From contig NC_080057.1 of assembly GCF_026212465.1 (NCBI RefSeq), positions 8,481,398 to 8,545,397 of the forward strand: a stretch of DNA of 64,000 nucleotides. Reading direction: 5' to 3'. Made by a program: the position numbers and the translations under genes. Of this stretch, positions 28,500-37,706 are shown in pieces. The notes beneath the pieces were generated by a model. The model saw only the letters and a program-made list of their open reading frames with translations. It was not told the DNA's origin and did no database searches. Each line of letters starts with the position of its first letter. Positions within the stretch are counted from its first letter, which is position 1. The DNA is from Amaranthus tricolor. Taxonomy: Eukaryota > Streptophyta > Magnoliopsida > Caryophyllales > Amaranthaceae.

Positions 28500-31432
28500 T
28501 CATCGTTCATCCTTCATTGATCATTGATCCTTGTTCATTCTTCATCGTTCATTCGTCATTGACCATTAATCCTTGTTCATTCTTCATCGTTCATTCTTCA
28601 TTGATCATTAATCCTTGTTTATTATTCATCGTTTATTCTTCATTGATCATTAATCCTTGTTCATTCTTCATCGTTCATTCTTCATTGATCATTGACCCTT
28701 GTTCATTCTTCATCGTTCATTGTTCATTGATCATTGATCCTTGTTCATTCTTCATCGTTCATTCTTCATTGATCATTGATCCTTGTTCATTCTTCATCGT
28801 TCATTCGTCATTGACCATTGATCCTTGTTCATTCTTCATCGTTCATTCTTCATTGATCATTAATCCTTGTTTATTCATCATCGTTCATTCTTCATTGATC
28901 ATTAATCCTTGTTCATTCTTCATCGTTCATTCTTCATTGATCATTGACCCTTGTTCATTCTTCATCGTTCATTCTTCATTGATCATTGATCCTTGTTCAT
29001 TCTTCATCGTTCATTCTTCATTGATCATTGATCCTAGTTCATTCTTCATCTTTCATTCTTCATTGATCATTGATCCTTGTTCATTCTTCATCGTTCATTC
29101 TTCATTGATCATTGATCCTTGTTTATTCTTCATCGTTCATTCGTAATTCATCATTGATCCTTGTTCATTCTTTATCGTTCATTCTTCATTGATTATTGAT
29201 CCTTGTTCATTCTTCATCGTTCATTCGTCATTGACCATTAATCCTTGTTCATTCTTCATCGTTCATTCTTCATTGATCATTGATCCTTGTTCATTCTTCA
29301 TCGTTCATTTCTCATTGATCATTGATCCTTGTTCATTCTTCATCGTTCATTCTTCATTGATCATTGATCCTTGTTCATTCTTCATCGTTCATTCTTCATT
29401 GATCATTGATCCTTGTTCATTCTTAATCGTTCATTCGTCATTGACCATTAATCCTTGTTTATTCTTCATCGTTCATTCTTCATTGATCATTGATCCTTGT
29501 TCATTCTTCATCGTTCATTTGTCATTGATAATTGATCCTTGTTCATTCTTCATCGTTCATTCTTCATTGATCATTGATCCTTGTTCATTCTTCATCGTTC
29601 ATTCGAAATTGACCATTAATCCTTGTTCATTCTTCATCGTTCATTCTTCATTGATCATTGATCCTTGTTCATTCTTCATCGTTCATTCGTCATTTACTAA
29701 TGATCCTTGTTCATTCTTCATCGTTCATTCTTCATTGATCATTGATCCTTGTTCATTCTTCATCGTTCATTCTTCATTGATCATTGATCCTTATTCATTC
29801 TTCATTGACTATTGATCCTTGTTCATTCTTCATTGTTCATTCTTCATTGATCATTGATCCTTGTTTATTATTCTTCGTTCATTCTTCATTGATCATTGAT
29901 CCTTGTTCATTCCTCATCGTTCATTCTTCATTGATCATTGATCCTTGTTCATTCTTCATCGTTCATTCGTCATTGATCCTTGTTCATTCTTCATCGTCCA
30001 TTCGTCATTGATCATTAATCCTTGTTCATTCTTCATCGTTCATTCTTCATTGATCATTGACCCTTGTTCATACTTCATCGTTCATTCTTCATTGATCATT
30101 GATCCTTGTTCATTCTTCATCGTTCATTCTTCATTGATCATTGATCCTTGTTCATTCTTCATCGTTCATTCGTCATTGACCATTGATCCTTGTTCATTCT
30201 TCATCGTTCATTCTTCTTTGATCATTAATCCTTGTTTATTATTCATCGTTCATTCTTCATTGATCATTAATCCTTGTTCATTCTTCATCGTTCATTCTTC
30301 ATTGATCATTGACCCTTGTTCATTCTTCATCGTTCATTGTTCATTGATCATTGATCCTTGTTCATTCTTCATCGTTCATTCTTCATTGATCATTGATCCT
30401 TGTTCATTCTTCATCGTTCATTCGTCATTGACCATTGATCCTTGTTCATTCTTCATCGTTCATTCTTCATTGATCATTAATCCTTGTTTATTCATCATCA
30501 TTCATTCTTCATTGATCATTAATCCTTGTTCATTCTTCATCGTTCATTCTTCATTGATCATTGACCCTTGTTCATTCTTTATCGTTCATTCTTCATTGAT
30601 CATTGATCCTTGTTCATTCTTCATCGTTCATTCTTCATTGATCATTGATCCTAGTTCATTCTTCATCTTTCAAACTTCATTGATCATTGATCCTTGTTCA
30701 TTCTTCATCGTTCATTCTTCATTGATCATTGATCCTTGTTTATTCTTCATCGTTCATTCGTAATTCATCATTGATCCTTGTTCATTCTTCATCGTTCATT
30801 CTTCATTGATCATTGATCCTTATTCATTCTTCATCGTTCATTCGTCATTGACCATTAATCCTTGTTCATTCTTCATCGTTCATTCTTCATTGATCATTGA
30901 TCCTTGTTCATTCTTCATCGTTCATTTGTCATTGATCATTGATCCTTGTTCATTTTTCATCGTTCATTCTTCATTGATCATTGATCCTTGTTCATTCTTC
31001 ATCGTTCATTCTTCATTGATCATTGATCCTTGTTCATTCTTCATCGTTCATTCGTCATTGACCATTAATCCTTGTTTATTCTTCATCGTTCATTCTTCAT
31101 TGATCATTGATCCTTGTTCATTCTTCATCGTTCATTTGTCATTGATAATTGATCCTTGTTCATTCTTCATCGTTCATTCTTCTTTGATCATTGATCCTTG
31201 TTCATTCTTCATCGTTCATTCGAAATTGACCATTAATCCTTGTTCATTCTTCATCGTTCATTCTTCATTGATCATTGATCCTTGTTCATTCTTCATCGTT
31301 CATTCGTCATTTACTAATGATCCTTGTTCATTCTTCATCGTTCATTCTTCATTGATCATTGATCCTTGTGCATTCTTCATCGTTCATTTTTCATTGATCA
31401 TTGATCCTTGTTCATTCTTCATTGACTATTGA
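28500..31432. repeat. Higher-order repeat of 1,617 bp
   Basis: The block from about 28,500 to 29815 recurs from about 30,120 to 31432. The open-frame starts at 29189 and 30806 are 1,617 bp apart, which is 231 heptamers (38.5 monomers). The two copies share the CGAAATTGACC marker (29603 and 31220), CATTTACTAATG (29692 and 31309) and a final 28-bp monomer that ends the open frame near 29815 and 31432. The half-monomer period means the unit contains a partial monomer lost or gained in whole heptamers. Confidence 0.8.
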
Positions 31433-32934
31433 GCCTTGTTCATTCTTCATTGTTCATTCTTCATTGATCATTGATCCTTGTTCATTCTTCTTCGTTCATT
31501 CTTCATTGATCATTGATCCTTGTTCATTCTTCATCGTTCATTTGTCATCGATCATTGATCCTTGTTCATTCTTCATCGTTCATTCTTCATTGATCATTGA
31601 TCCTTGTTCATTCTTCATCGTTCATTCTTCATTGATCATTGATCCTTGTTCATTCTTCATCGTTCATTCGTCATTGACTATTGATCCTTGTTCATTCTTC
31701 ATCGTTCATTCTTCATTGATCATTGATCCTTGTTCATTCTTCATTGACTATTGATCCTTGTTCATTCTTCATCGTTCATTCTTCATTGATCATTGATCCT
31801 TGTTCATTCTTCATCGTTCATTCTTCATTGACCATTTATCCTTGTTCATTCTTCATCGTTCATTCTTCAGTGATCATTGATCCTTGTTCATTCTTCATCG
31901 TTCAATCGTCATTGACCATTAATCCTTGTTTATTCTTCATCGTTCATTCTTCATTGATCATTGATCCTTGTTCATTATTCATCGTTCATTCGTCATTGAC
32001 CATTGATCCTTGTTCATTCTTCATCGTCCATTCGTCATTGATCATTGATCCTTGTTCATTCTTCATCGTTCATTCTTCATTGATCATTGATTCTTGTTCA
32101 TTCTTCATCGTTCATTCGTCATTGATCATTGATCCTTGTTCATTCTTCATCATTTATTCTTCATTGATCATTGATCCTTGTTCATTCTACATCGTTCATT
32201 CGTCATTGACCATTAATCCTTGTTCATTCTTCATCGTTCATTCTTCATTGATCCTTGATCCTTGTTCATTCTTCATCGTTCATTCTTCATTGAGCATTAA
32301 TCTTTGTTCATTCTTCATCGTTCATTCTTCATTGATCATTGATCCTTGTTCATTCTTCATCGTTCATTCTTCATTGATCATTGATCCTTGTTCATTCTTC
32401 ATCGTTCATTCGTCATTGATCATTGATCCTTGTTCATTCTTCATCATTTATTCTTCATTGATCATTGATCCTTGTTCATTCTACATCGTTCATTCGTCAT
32501 TGACCATTAATCCTTGTTCATTCTTCATCGTTCATTCTTCATTGATCATTGATCCTTGTTCATTTTTCATCGTTCATTCTTCATTGATCATTGATCCTTG
32601 TTCATTCTTCATCGTTCATTCTTCATTGATCATTGATCCTTGTTCATTCTTCATCGTTCATTCTTCATTGACCATTAATCCTTGTTCATTCTTCATCGTT
32701 GATTTTTCATTGATCATTGATCCTTGTTCATTCTTCATCGTTCATTCGTCATTGACCATTAATCCTTGTTCATTCTTCATCGTTCATTATTCATTGATCA
32801 TTGATCCTTGTTCATTCTTAATCGTTCATTCGTCATTGACTATTGATCCTTGTTCATTCTTCATCGTTCATTCTTCATTGATCATTGATCCTCGTTCATT
32901 CTTCATCGTTCATTCTTCATTGATCATTAATCTT

Positions 32935-32939
32935 TGTTC
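32935..32939. repeat. Target-site duplication, left copy
   Basis: TGTTC immediately precedes the TG of the left LTR and is repeated right after the CA of the right LTR. Five base pairs is the usual footprint of a plant LTR-retrotransposon integrase. Deleting the element plus one copy restores a normal satellite monomer. Confidence 0.95.
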
Positions 32940-34127
32940 TGCACCAAGATTGGGTCCCTCGCCCTCTCAATCTTGCACTGAATCACTCCTTCACTTGGAG
33001 ATAGCCAAATAAATGCGAAAGCCTTCACAAACTCCACCAATATGCACCCAAGAATGCACTTCTTGATTCTCAGGCCAGCCTCGTGATCCTCCTCTTCAGG
33101 TTTCCCTCACCCTTGGGCTGAATCCACGACCTTCCTCAAGGCTTCACTCGCTCTTGTAGCAAAGGTTACACTCTAGATTACTCCTCAATCTAGCTTCAGA
33201 GATTGTCTACTCTTGAATCGTGTTGGGACTGATTGAATAAACACACACAATCACACAAAGAAAAGGAAAAGGAATAATTTCAGTACTTGAACGTGTATTT
33301 GAGAAATGAAACTGAATTAATCAATATTGGATGCATTTACACGAGGCCTAGAGTCTTATTTATAGAGTTCTATACTCTAACGGCTAAAAACAACCACGTG
33401 CAAAACATGTGCACACTTAAAAACATAACAAACAACAAAAAATACTCTACAAAGCCTTCAGATTAAAACTGGTGACTGGGTGACCTTGGGCTCACTTTTT
33501 GAATGACCTCCCATGCTTGGAAATGGACACTTAGACTCTTAATGGAAAGCTCCTTGTATGAAGATTCTATTTCTACCATAGCTCAGGTCCTAGATGCACA
33601 GTTCTGGTCTCCACGTGTTGTGCAAGGTGGCCTGGTCGCAAGTTGCTGCTGTACTGTTCTGATTAGGATCAGCGAGCGGGTTCCCTTGTGCTTGTGTTCT
33701 AGGCGATTGTGTGCACTAACATCATGGCTATTGGACCTTTATGGCTAGTCCTATGTATAGAGATGACGTCCCCATGATTAGTTAGGCCCAGATCTCCATG
33801 GTAAAGACTCAAGCACAGGTGCAAGATGGCCTGGTCGCGAGCAGGTTGCTGATCAGTCCTTGGGCTGTTGTGTGGCCTCTGGGCTTCTTGTATACCTCTT
33901 GGGTTGGAGTAGCTTGATCATGACGTGGATTGTTGCTCTCATCATGCTCAAGACTCAGATGCTCGGTATATTTCATGTTATGCCTTCGAGTAGGAACAGT
34001 AGGATCAATGGGAACAGCTTGTAGTTCCTCTTTGTATGTATCTTCAAGGACCGGATCATGGGCTGTTTTGGGGGATGCACTTGCACATGGTGAACTCTAG
34101 GACCTGCACCATATCAAACATGGTGCA
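32940..34127 (-). repeat. 3' LTR of the retroelement
   Basis: 1,188-bp LTR at the downstream end, with the polypurine tract just inside it at 34130-34140. It differs from the 5' LTR at 32954, 33473, 33541, 33926, 34100 and 34104, all substitutions. The TATA-box counterpart is at 33357-33364 and the U3 repeat copies are at 33620-33648 and 33819-33851. It should supply the transcript's polyadenylation region, but I saw no exact AATAAA on the minus strand downstream of the TATA position. Confidence 0.95.
34105..34127. repeat. Perfect hairpin at the LTR terminus
   Basis: TGCACCAT and ATGGTGCA form a perfect 8-bp stem around a 7-nt loop at the outer U3 edge of the LTR. The corresponding copy in the 5' LTR is at 37684-37706, where a C-to-A change at 37683 and the flanking T let the stem extend by one pair. 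TGCACCA at the other LTR end (32940-32946) matches the same arm, so both ends present the same 7-mer to the integrase. Confidence 0.8.
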
Positions 34128-34129
34128 AA

Positions 34130-34140
34130 CTCCCCTTCTT
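34130..34140 (-). other. Polypurine tract
   Basis: The minus strand reads AAGAAGGGGAG just upstream of the 3' LTR, separated from its TG by two bases (TT). This is the expected RNase H-resistant primer for plus-strand synthesis. An identical 11-mer occurs inside the element at 34632-34642. Confidence 0.9.
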
Positions 34141-34438
34141 ATAAAAGAATTGTCCTCAATTCTTGAATTCCCATGCATGTTTGCTTTCAAAGGAACTTCT
34201 AATGCTGCACAACTTCACCTGCTGCTGCCTTGGAACAAGCTTGATTAGGCCGTTACAAATTATGTTCCACACATAGGCTGCTGTACTCTTGAACTGCTCC
34301 TCTGTACATTGATCTGCATTCATGTTATGCTTGTTGTTTTATTGCTATACTATTACATCTATTGTGTAAAAGAACCTACAGCACAACTACAACTTGTTGT
34401 TTTATTGCTATACTATTACATTTATTGTATGAATGAAC
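34141..34438 (-). other. Retroelement 3' untranslated region
   Basis: About 300 bp between the ORF stop and the polypurine tract, with no credible ORF. It contains most of an imperfect 55-bp direct duplication with a 63-bp period (34330-34384 and 34393-34447), the second copy of which overlaps the end of the ORF. Confidence 0.65.
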
Positions 34439-34447
34439 CTACAGCAC
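34330..34447. repeat. 55-bp direct duplication, 63-bp period
   Basis: Two near-identical 55-bp copies (34330-34384 and 34393-34447), each starting CTTGTTGTTTTATTGC and ending CCTACAGCAC, are separated by 8 bp. The second copy contains the ORF stop codon (34439-34441), so this duplication may have set the present C-terminus. Confidence 0.8.
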
Positions 34448-35551
34448 CACTTCACCTACTATTCTGTACTCAATTGGTGGACCTGCTGCTGGACTGTTTC
34501 GAGCACTTACACAAGTAAGGATGAATGCTTTTGTCCTCAATTGCATAATGAACCATACCCATACATTAAACAAGCTTACCAAGAAGATTAGCTTGCTTGT
34601 ATTACCAATACCACACTCGACTTGTTGCATTCTCCCCTTCTTAGAAAAAATTCGACCTCGAATTTTTGTAGGGTTAAACTCAACAAATCTTTCCACATGA
34701 ACGTAATCCACTAAAGGCGATTTTTTAAGCACAAAATCCACCTTGACAAACTCATGCTTCCTAGTTTGTTCTCCTTGTAAACCAACTTCAAATCTCGGAT
34801 GAGAATCCACTACTTCAAAGCATTCTATTGTAGGATCAACATTCTCCATGCAAGTTGTCTCAACAACCTCTTCAAGATCACCAACACTCCCAACACAAGA
34901 TGTTTCAACCATTTCTTCAAAAGCATCAACAATCTCACCACAAGGTATTTCATCATCTCCTTTAAGATCAACAATCATCTCTACAAAGGATACTTCAACA
35001 ACCTCTTCAAGATCCTTAACACTTTCAACAGAAGGTGTTTCACCCATGTCATCAAAATCATCATCACTCTCTACACAAGGTGTTTCCACCACGGCTTCAA
35101 GATCATCATTAATCTCTACACAAGGTGTTTCAACCACCTCTTCATTATTTGATTCTTGAATATCACCATGAGGAGCCAATGATGTTTGTTCTTCAACATG
35201 TTTAGGAATGATCTCAAAATTAATCCTAGGCGGATCAACATAAAGATTATACTCATGAACAATCACCACTTTTGAGTCACCATGTTTCCTTTGCAATTTT
35301 TTCTGAAATTTTCTCTTCTCATGAGCAGAACGTATTGCCATCCTCCACTTATCTATTTGACCCCAAACATCCTCCAATTCATCTTGCAAATCAGCAGCTT
35401 GCTCCCAATCACATTGTTTTTTACAAGCTAGTTGCAACTTTATAATGTTTTTCTCCTTAATCTTCAATTCCTTTAAAACAAGGTCATAAGCTAAACCTTC
35501 AATTCGATCCAGTCTTTCCGCCATGCTTATGTATTCTTTTGATGACTTCAT
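34439..35551 (-). CDS. Retroelement ORF, 370 residues, unknown function
   Basis: The only substantial sense-strand frame of the retroelement. I do not recognise it as Gag or Pol: there is no CCHC zinc knuckle, protease DTG, integrase DDE or RT YxDD. Residues 10-90 are highly charged and predicted helical by eye; the stretch around residues 45-66 (QAADLQDELEDV) loosely resembles a UVR-type helical hairpin, a visual likeness only. Residues 137-241 are seven tandem 15-residue acidic repeats of the form EEVVETPCVE. Residues 288-309 are basic (ending RIFSKKGRM), and residues 319-346 form a hydrophobic stretch followed by a short tail. The longest frame starts at 35551, but Met10 (35524) lies in the stronger plant context AGCATGGCG and may be the true start. 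It could be a host-derived passenger, a remnant, or an element-specific protein. Expression depends on the 5' LTR promoter. Confidence 0.6.
   Translation of the reverse strand: MKSSKEYISMAERLDRIEGLAYDLVLKELKIKEKNIIKLQLACKKQCDWEQAADLQDELEDVWGQIDKWRMAIRSAHEKRKFQKKLQRKHGDSKVVIVHEYNLYVDPPRINFEIIPKHVEEQTSLAPHGDIQESNNEEVVETPCVEINDDLEAVVETPCVESDDDFDDMGETPSVESVKDLEEVVEVSFVEMIVDLKGDDEIPCGEIVDAFEEMVETSCVGSVGDLEEVVETTCMENVDPTIECFEVVDSHPRFEVGLQGEQTRKHEFVKVDFVLKKSPLVDYVHVERFVEFNPTKIRGRIFSKKGRMQQVECGIGNTSKLIFLVSLFNVWVWFIMQLRTKAFILTCVSARNSPAAGPPIEYRIVGEVVL
34632..34642 (-). other. Second polypurine-tract-like 11-mer
   Basis: This is the same AAGAAGGGGAG as the terminal PPT, here inside the ORF where it helps encode SKKGRM. 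It may be an internal (central) PPT, or the original PPT left inside when about 500 bp was added before the 3' LTR. The flanks of the two copies are also loosely alike (TTGTCCTCAATT near 34148 and 34530), which favours a duplication. Confidence 0.45.
34829..35143 (-). repeat. 45-bp coding minisatellite, seven copies
   Basis: Seven contiguous 45-bp units encode seven 15-residue acidic repeats (residues 137-241 of the ORF). The best-conserved positions are E-V-V-E-T-P-C-V-E followed by a variable stretch ending in D-L or D-F. Units are diverged but of exactly equal length, with no indels or stops, so the frame has been kept. On the opposite strand the same repeat leaves two frames open for 103 and 117 codons; these are shadows. 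Confidence 0.85.
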
Positions 35552-36503
35552 ATTCTAGGACTCAGGAGTTTCTCAAAATGAAGTGTGAGAATAAGGATAT
35601 GAGTGAAAAGGAAAGAAAGAAAAAGACACGAAGTTTGAGATTTTTTTGTGTGCACAAAACAGAATTCAACAAAGCCTAACAGCACAATTTTCAGATTCTG
35701 TGTGCCCAACCTTCACTACTGTGAACCCAACCAAATCAACTCCAATAATGATGAAAATTGGTGAAAACACAATTCGAGATGTCTACAAACACCCCAAATT
35801 GAAATTACTCAAAAATATTGTCTGGTTTGATCACAAATCAAATTTTACTACACACATACAGTCTGAATTTGTTTCTGTGACCTTTGGTCAAAAACACTTG
35901 CGCATCTTTCTTTTCACAACTCCCACGACTACACAAAAAGGCTCACCAAAAACTAGACTCAAAATGAATCAATGTTAAAAAAAGAAACAATGGAAAAGAC
36001 TCAAAAATGAAGGATTAAGAGATAAAATACAGAAGACAAAGAAAACTTCAACTATTCTGTATTTTGTAAAAACACAATGAATGGGTCATTCAAGAAATCT
36101 ATAAAGCGTATGTAAAAGTGCAAAAATGATGTGGTTTAATGAAAAAAGGGTAGTGATTGATAATGTGATGGAAAATGAAGGCCAAAGAAAGGAATCTTGA
36201 TGGGTTTTCGAAGACAACTTACCACAGTGCACAAAACTGATCAGTTGTGCGCAGTCTGTAAAGAATCATGCGTATCTCCTTCACTACTCCACCAAATCTA
36301 ATAATTCAAAAGCCAAAAGTTCACCAACTCAATGAAGAATATGGTGTAAAAACAGTTTCGCAAAATAACTTCAAACGGTTCTCCAAATCTATCAAGTTTA
36401 AACCCCAAAAACTGACCAAATCTGAAATTTTCCTCTGGTATTCCTTTGTGATTCTCTTCGGTTTCTCTTCAACTATGGTGGGTTGTGCCCTCTCGTCACT
36501 TAC
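35552..36503 (-). other. Retroelement leader, no recognisable gene
   Basis: About 950 bp between the PBS and the ORF. It is A/T-rich with no convincing sense-strand ORF. In other elements gag would begin in this region; nothing Gag-like is visible. A 12-bp palindrome (AACTGATCAGTT) lies at 36235-36246. Plus-strand frames at 35646-35978 and 36268-36510 run antisense to the element, and the second crosses the PBS, so neither is called as a gene. Confidence 0.7.
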
Positions 36504-36515
36504 GCTCTGATACCA
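36504..36515 (-). other. Primer-binding site, initiator tRNA-Met
   Basis: The minus strand reads TGGTATCAGAGC, the 12-nt complement of the 3' end of plant initiator tRNA-Met, separated from the LTR's terminal CA by three bases. This is the commonest PBS of plant LTR elements. It fixes the element's orientation and marks the start of minus-strand DNA synthesis. Confidence 0.93.
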
Positions 36516-36935
36516 ATTTGCACCAAGATTGGCTCCCTCGCCCTCTCAATCTTGCACTGAATCACTCCTTCACTTGGAGATAGCCAAATAAATGCGAAAG
36601 CCTTCACAAACTCCACCAATATGCACCCAAGAATGCACTTCTTGATTCTCAGGCCAGCCTCGTGATCCTCCTCTTCAGGTTTCCCTCACCCTTGGGCTGA
36701 ATCCACGACCTTCCTCAAGGCTTCACTCGCTCTTGTAGCAAAGGTTACACTCTAGATTACTCCTCAATCTAGCTTCAGAGATTGTCTACTCTTGAATCGT
36801 GTTGGGACTGATTGAATAAACACACACAATCACACAAAGAAAAGGAAAAGGAATAATTTCAGTACTTGAACGTGTATTTGAGAAATGAAACTGAATTAAT
36901 CAATATTGGATGCATTTACACGAGGCCTAGAGTCT

Positions 36936-36943
36936 TATTTATA
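36936..36943 (-). promoter_or_regulatory. TATA box of the 5' LTR promoter
   Basis: The minus strand reads CTATAAATAAG here, a near-perfect plant TATA box. Transcription would be expected to start about 30 bp downstream, near 36905, giving an R-U5 of roughly 390 nt before the PBS. A G-box (CACGTG) lies about 30 bp upstream at 36974-36979. The start site is inferred from spacing only. Confidence 0.7.
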
Positions 36944-36973
36944 GAGTTCTATACTCTAACGGCTAAAAACAAC

Positions 36974-36979
36974 CACGTG
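36974..36979. promoter_or_regulatory. G-box in LTR U3
   Basis: Palindromic CACGTG about 30 bp upstream of the TATA box, within CAACCACGTGCAAAAC. In plants such sites bind bHLH and bZIP factors. A second CACGTG is at 37191-37196 and a TGACGTC at 37343-37349. The motifs are seen directly; their use is inference. Confidence 0.45.
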
Positions 36980-37706
36980 CAAAACATGTGCACACTTAAA
37001 AACATAACAAACAACAAAAAATACTCTACAAAGCCTTCAGATTAAAACTGGCGACTGGGTGACCTTGGGCTCACTTTTTGAATGACCTCCCATGCTTGGA
37101 AATGGACACTTAGACTCTTGATGGAAAGCTCCTTGTATGAAGATTCTATTTCTACCATAGCTCAGGTCCTAGATGCACAGTTCTGGTCTCCACGTGTTGT
37201 GCAAGGTGGCCTGGTCGCAAGTTGCTGCTGTACTGTTCTGATTAGGATCAGCGAGCGGGTTCCCTTGTGCTTGTGTTCTAGGCGATTGTGTGCACTAACA
37301 TCATGGCTATTGGACCTTTATGGCTAGTCCTATGTATAGAGATGACGTCCCCATGATTAGTTAGGCCCAGATCTCCATGGTAAAGACTCAAGCACAGGTG
37401 CAAGATGGCCTGGTCGCGAGCAGGTTGCTGATCAGTCCTTGGGCTGTTGTGTGGCCTCTGGGCTTCTTGTATACCTCTTGGGTTGGAGTAGCTTGATCAT
37501 GACGAGGATTGTTGCTCTCATCATGCTCAAGACTCAGATGCTCGGTATATTTCATGTTATGCCTTCGAGTAGGAACAGTAGGATCAATGGGAACAGCTTG
37601 TAGTTCCTCTTTGTATGTATCTTCAAGGACCGGATCATGGGCTGTTTTGGGGGATGCACTTGCACATGGTGAACTCTAAGACATGCACCATATCAAACAT
37701 GGTGCA

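Larger units (their letters stand above)
1..32939. repeat. 42-bp satellite array, left arm
   Basis: Uninterrupted head-to-tail array of a 42-bp monomer, in one orientation from the window edge to the retroelement. The monomer divides into six heptamers: the first is TTCATTG, the second has T1A, the third T1A plus A4C, the fourth and sixth G7C, and the fifth T6C. Recurrent linked variants (first heptamer GTCATTG, second ACCATTA or ACCATTG) mark a second monomer type interspersed with the first. The + strand is about half T and only a tenth G. One + frame is open for up to 924 codons (7843-10617) with 14 residues per monomer. Recurrent substitutions such as I to T, D to N and S to L change the amino acid, so nothing suggests protein-level selection. 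The array runs off the left edge, so its true length is unknown. A tandem satellite is certain; its chromosomal role (centromeric, pericentromeric, knob or subtelomeric) cannot be read from this window. Confidence 0.98.
32940..37706 (-). mobile_element. Complete non-autonomous LTR retrotransposon
   Basis: A 4,767-bp element inserted in the satellite and read on the minus strand. In element order it has a 5' LTR (36519-37706), PBS (36504-36515), leader, one 370-codon ORF (34439-35551), 3' untranslated region, polypurine tract (34130-34140) and 3' LTR (32940-34127). Both LTRs are 1,188 bp, begin TG and end CA with a 7-bp terminal inverted repeat, and differ at only six positions (0.5%). The 2,391-bp internal region has no frame for gag, protease, integrase, reverse transcriptase or RNase H, so copying required enzymes in trans. 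Its size is well above TRIMs, and its internal region is shorter than classical LARDs. Superfamily (copia or gypsy) cannot be assigned without pol. At a commonly used plant rate of 1.3e-8 per site per year, six differences suggest insertion about 0.2 million years ago; this is an order-of-magnitude inference. Confidence 0.96.
36519..37706 (-). repeat. 5' LTR of the retroelement
   Basis: 1,188-bp LTR at the upstream end of the minus-strand element, identified as 5' because the tRNA primer site adjoins its inner edge. Its minus strand contains a TATA box (36936-36943) with G-boxes (CACGTG at 36974-36979 and 37191-37196) and a TGACGTC bZIP-type site (37343-37349) upstream, giving a U3 of roughly 0.8 kb. 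A degenerate direct repeat centred on GGCCTGGTCGC lies at 37199-37227 and 37398-37430 in U3. Compared with the 3' LTR it differs at 36533, 37052, 37120, 37505, 37679 and 37683, with no indels. Confidence 0.95.

Noticed and set aside
1..32939. Telomeric or telomere-derived repeat, because the subunit is 7 bp like the plant telomere
   Set aside because: The heptamer TTCATTS lacks the G-run of TTTAGGG and no canonical telomere unit was seen; only the length is shared.
33503..33748. 81-codon + strand ORF in the LTR, duplicated at 37082-37327
   Set aside because: It is antisense to the element and lies in U3. It appears twice only because the LTR is duplicated, and it has no recognisable domain.
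34799..35159. Two overlapping + strand ORFs of 117 and 103 codons
   Set aside because: They are shadows of the 45-bp coding repeat in the minus-strand ORF; their Thr/Ser-rich and Asn-rich repeats are that repeat read backwards.
35646..35978. 110-codon + strand ORF inside the element
   Set aside because: It is antisense in the leader, with no motif and composition like the surrounding A/T-rich DNA.
36235..36246. 12-bp palindrome AACTGATCAGTT in the retroelement leader as a regulatory site
   Set aside because: It is a single short palindrome with no repeated or positional support; it could be chance in about 1 kb of A/T-rich DNA.
36268..36510. 80-codon + strand ORF with a hydrophobic end
   Set aside because: It overlaps the PBS and runs antisense to the element's leader; no family features.
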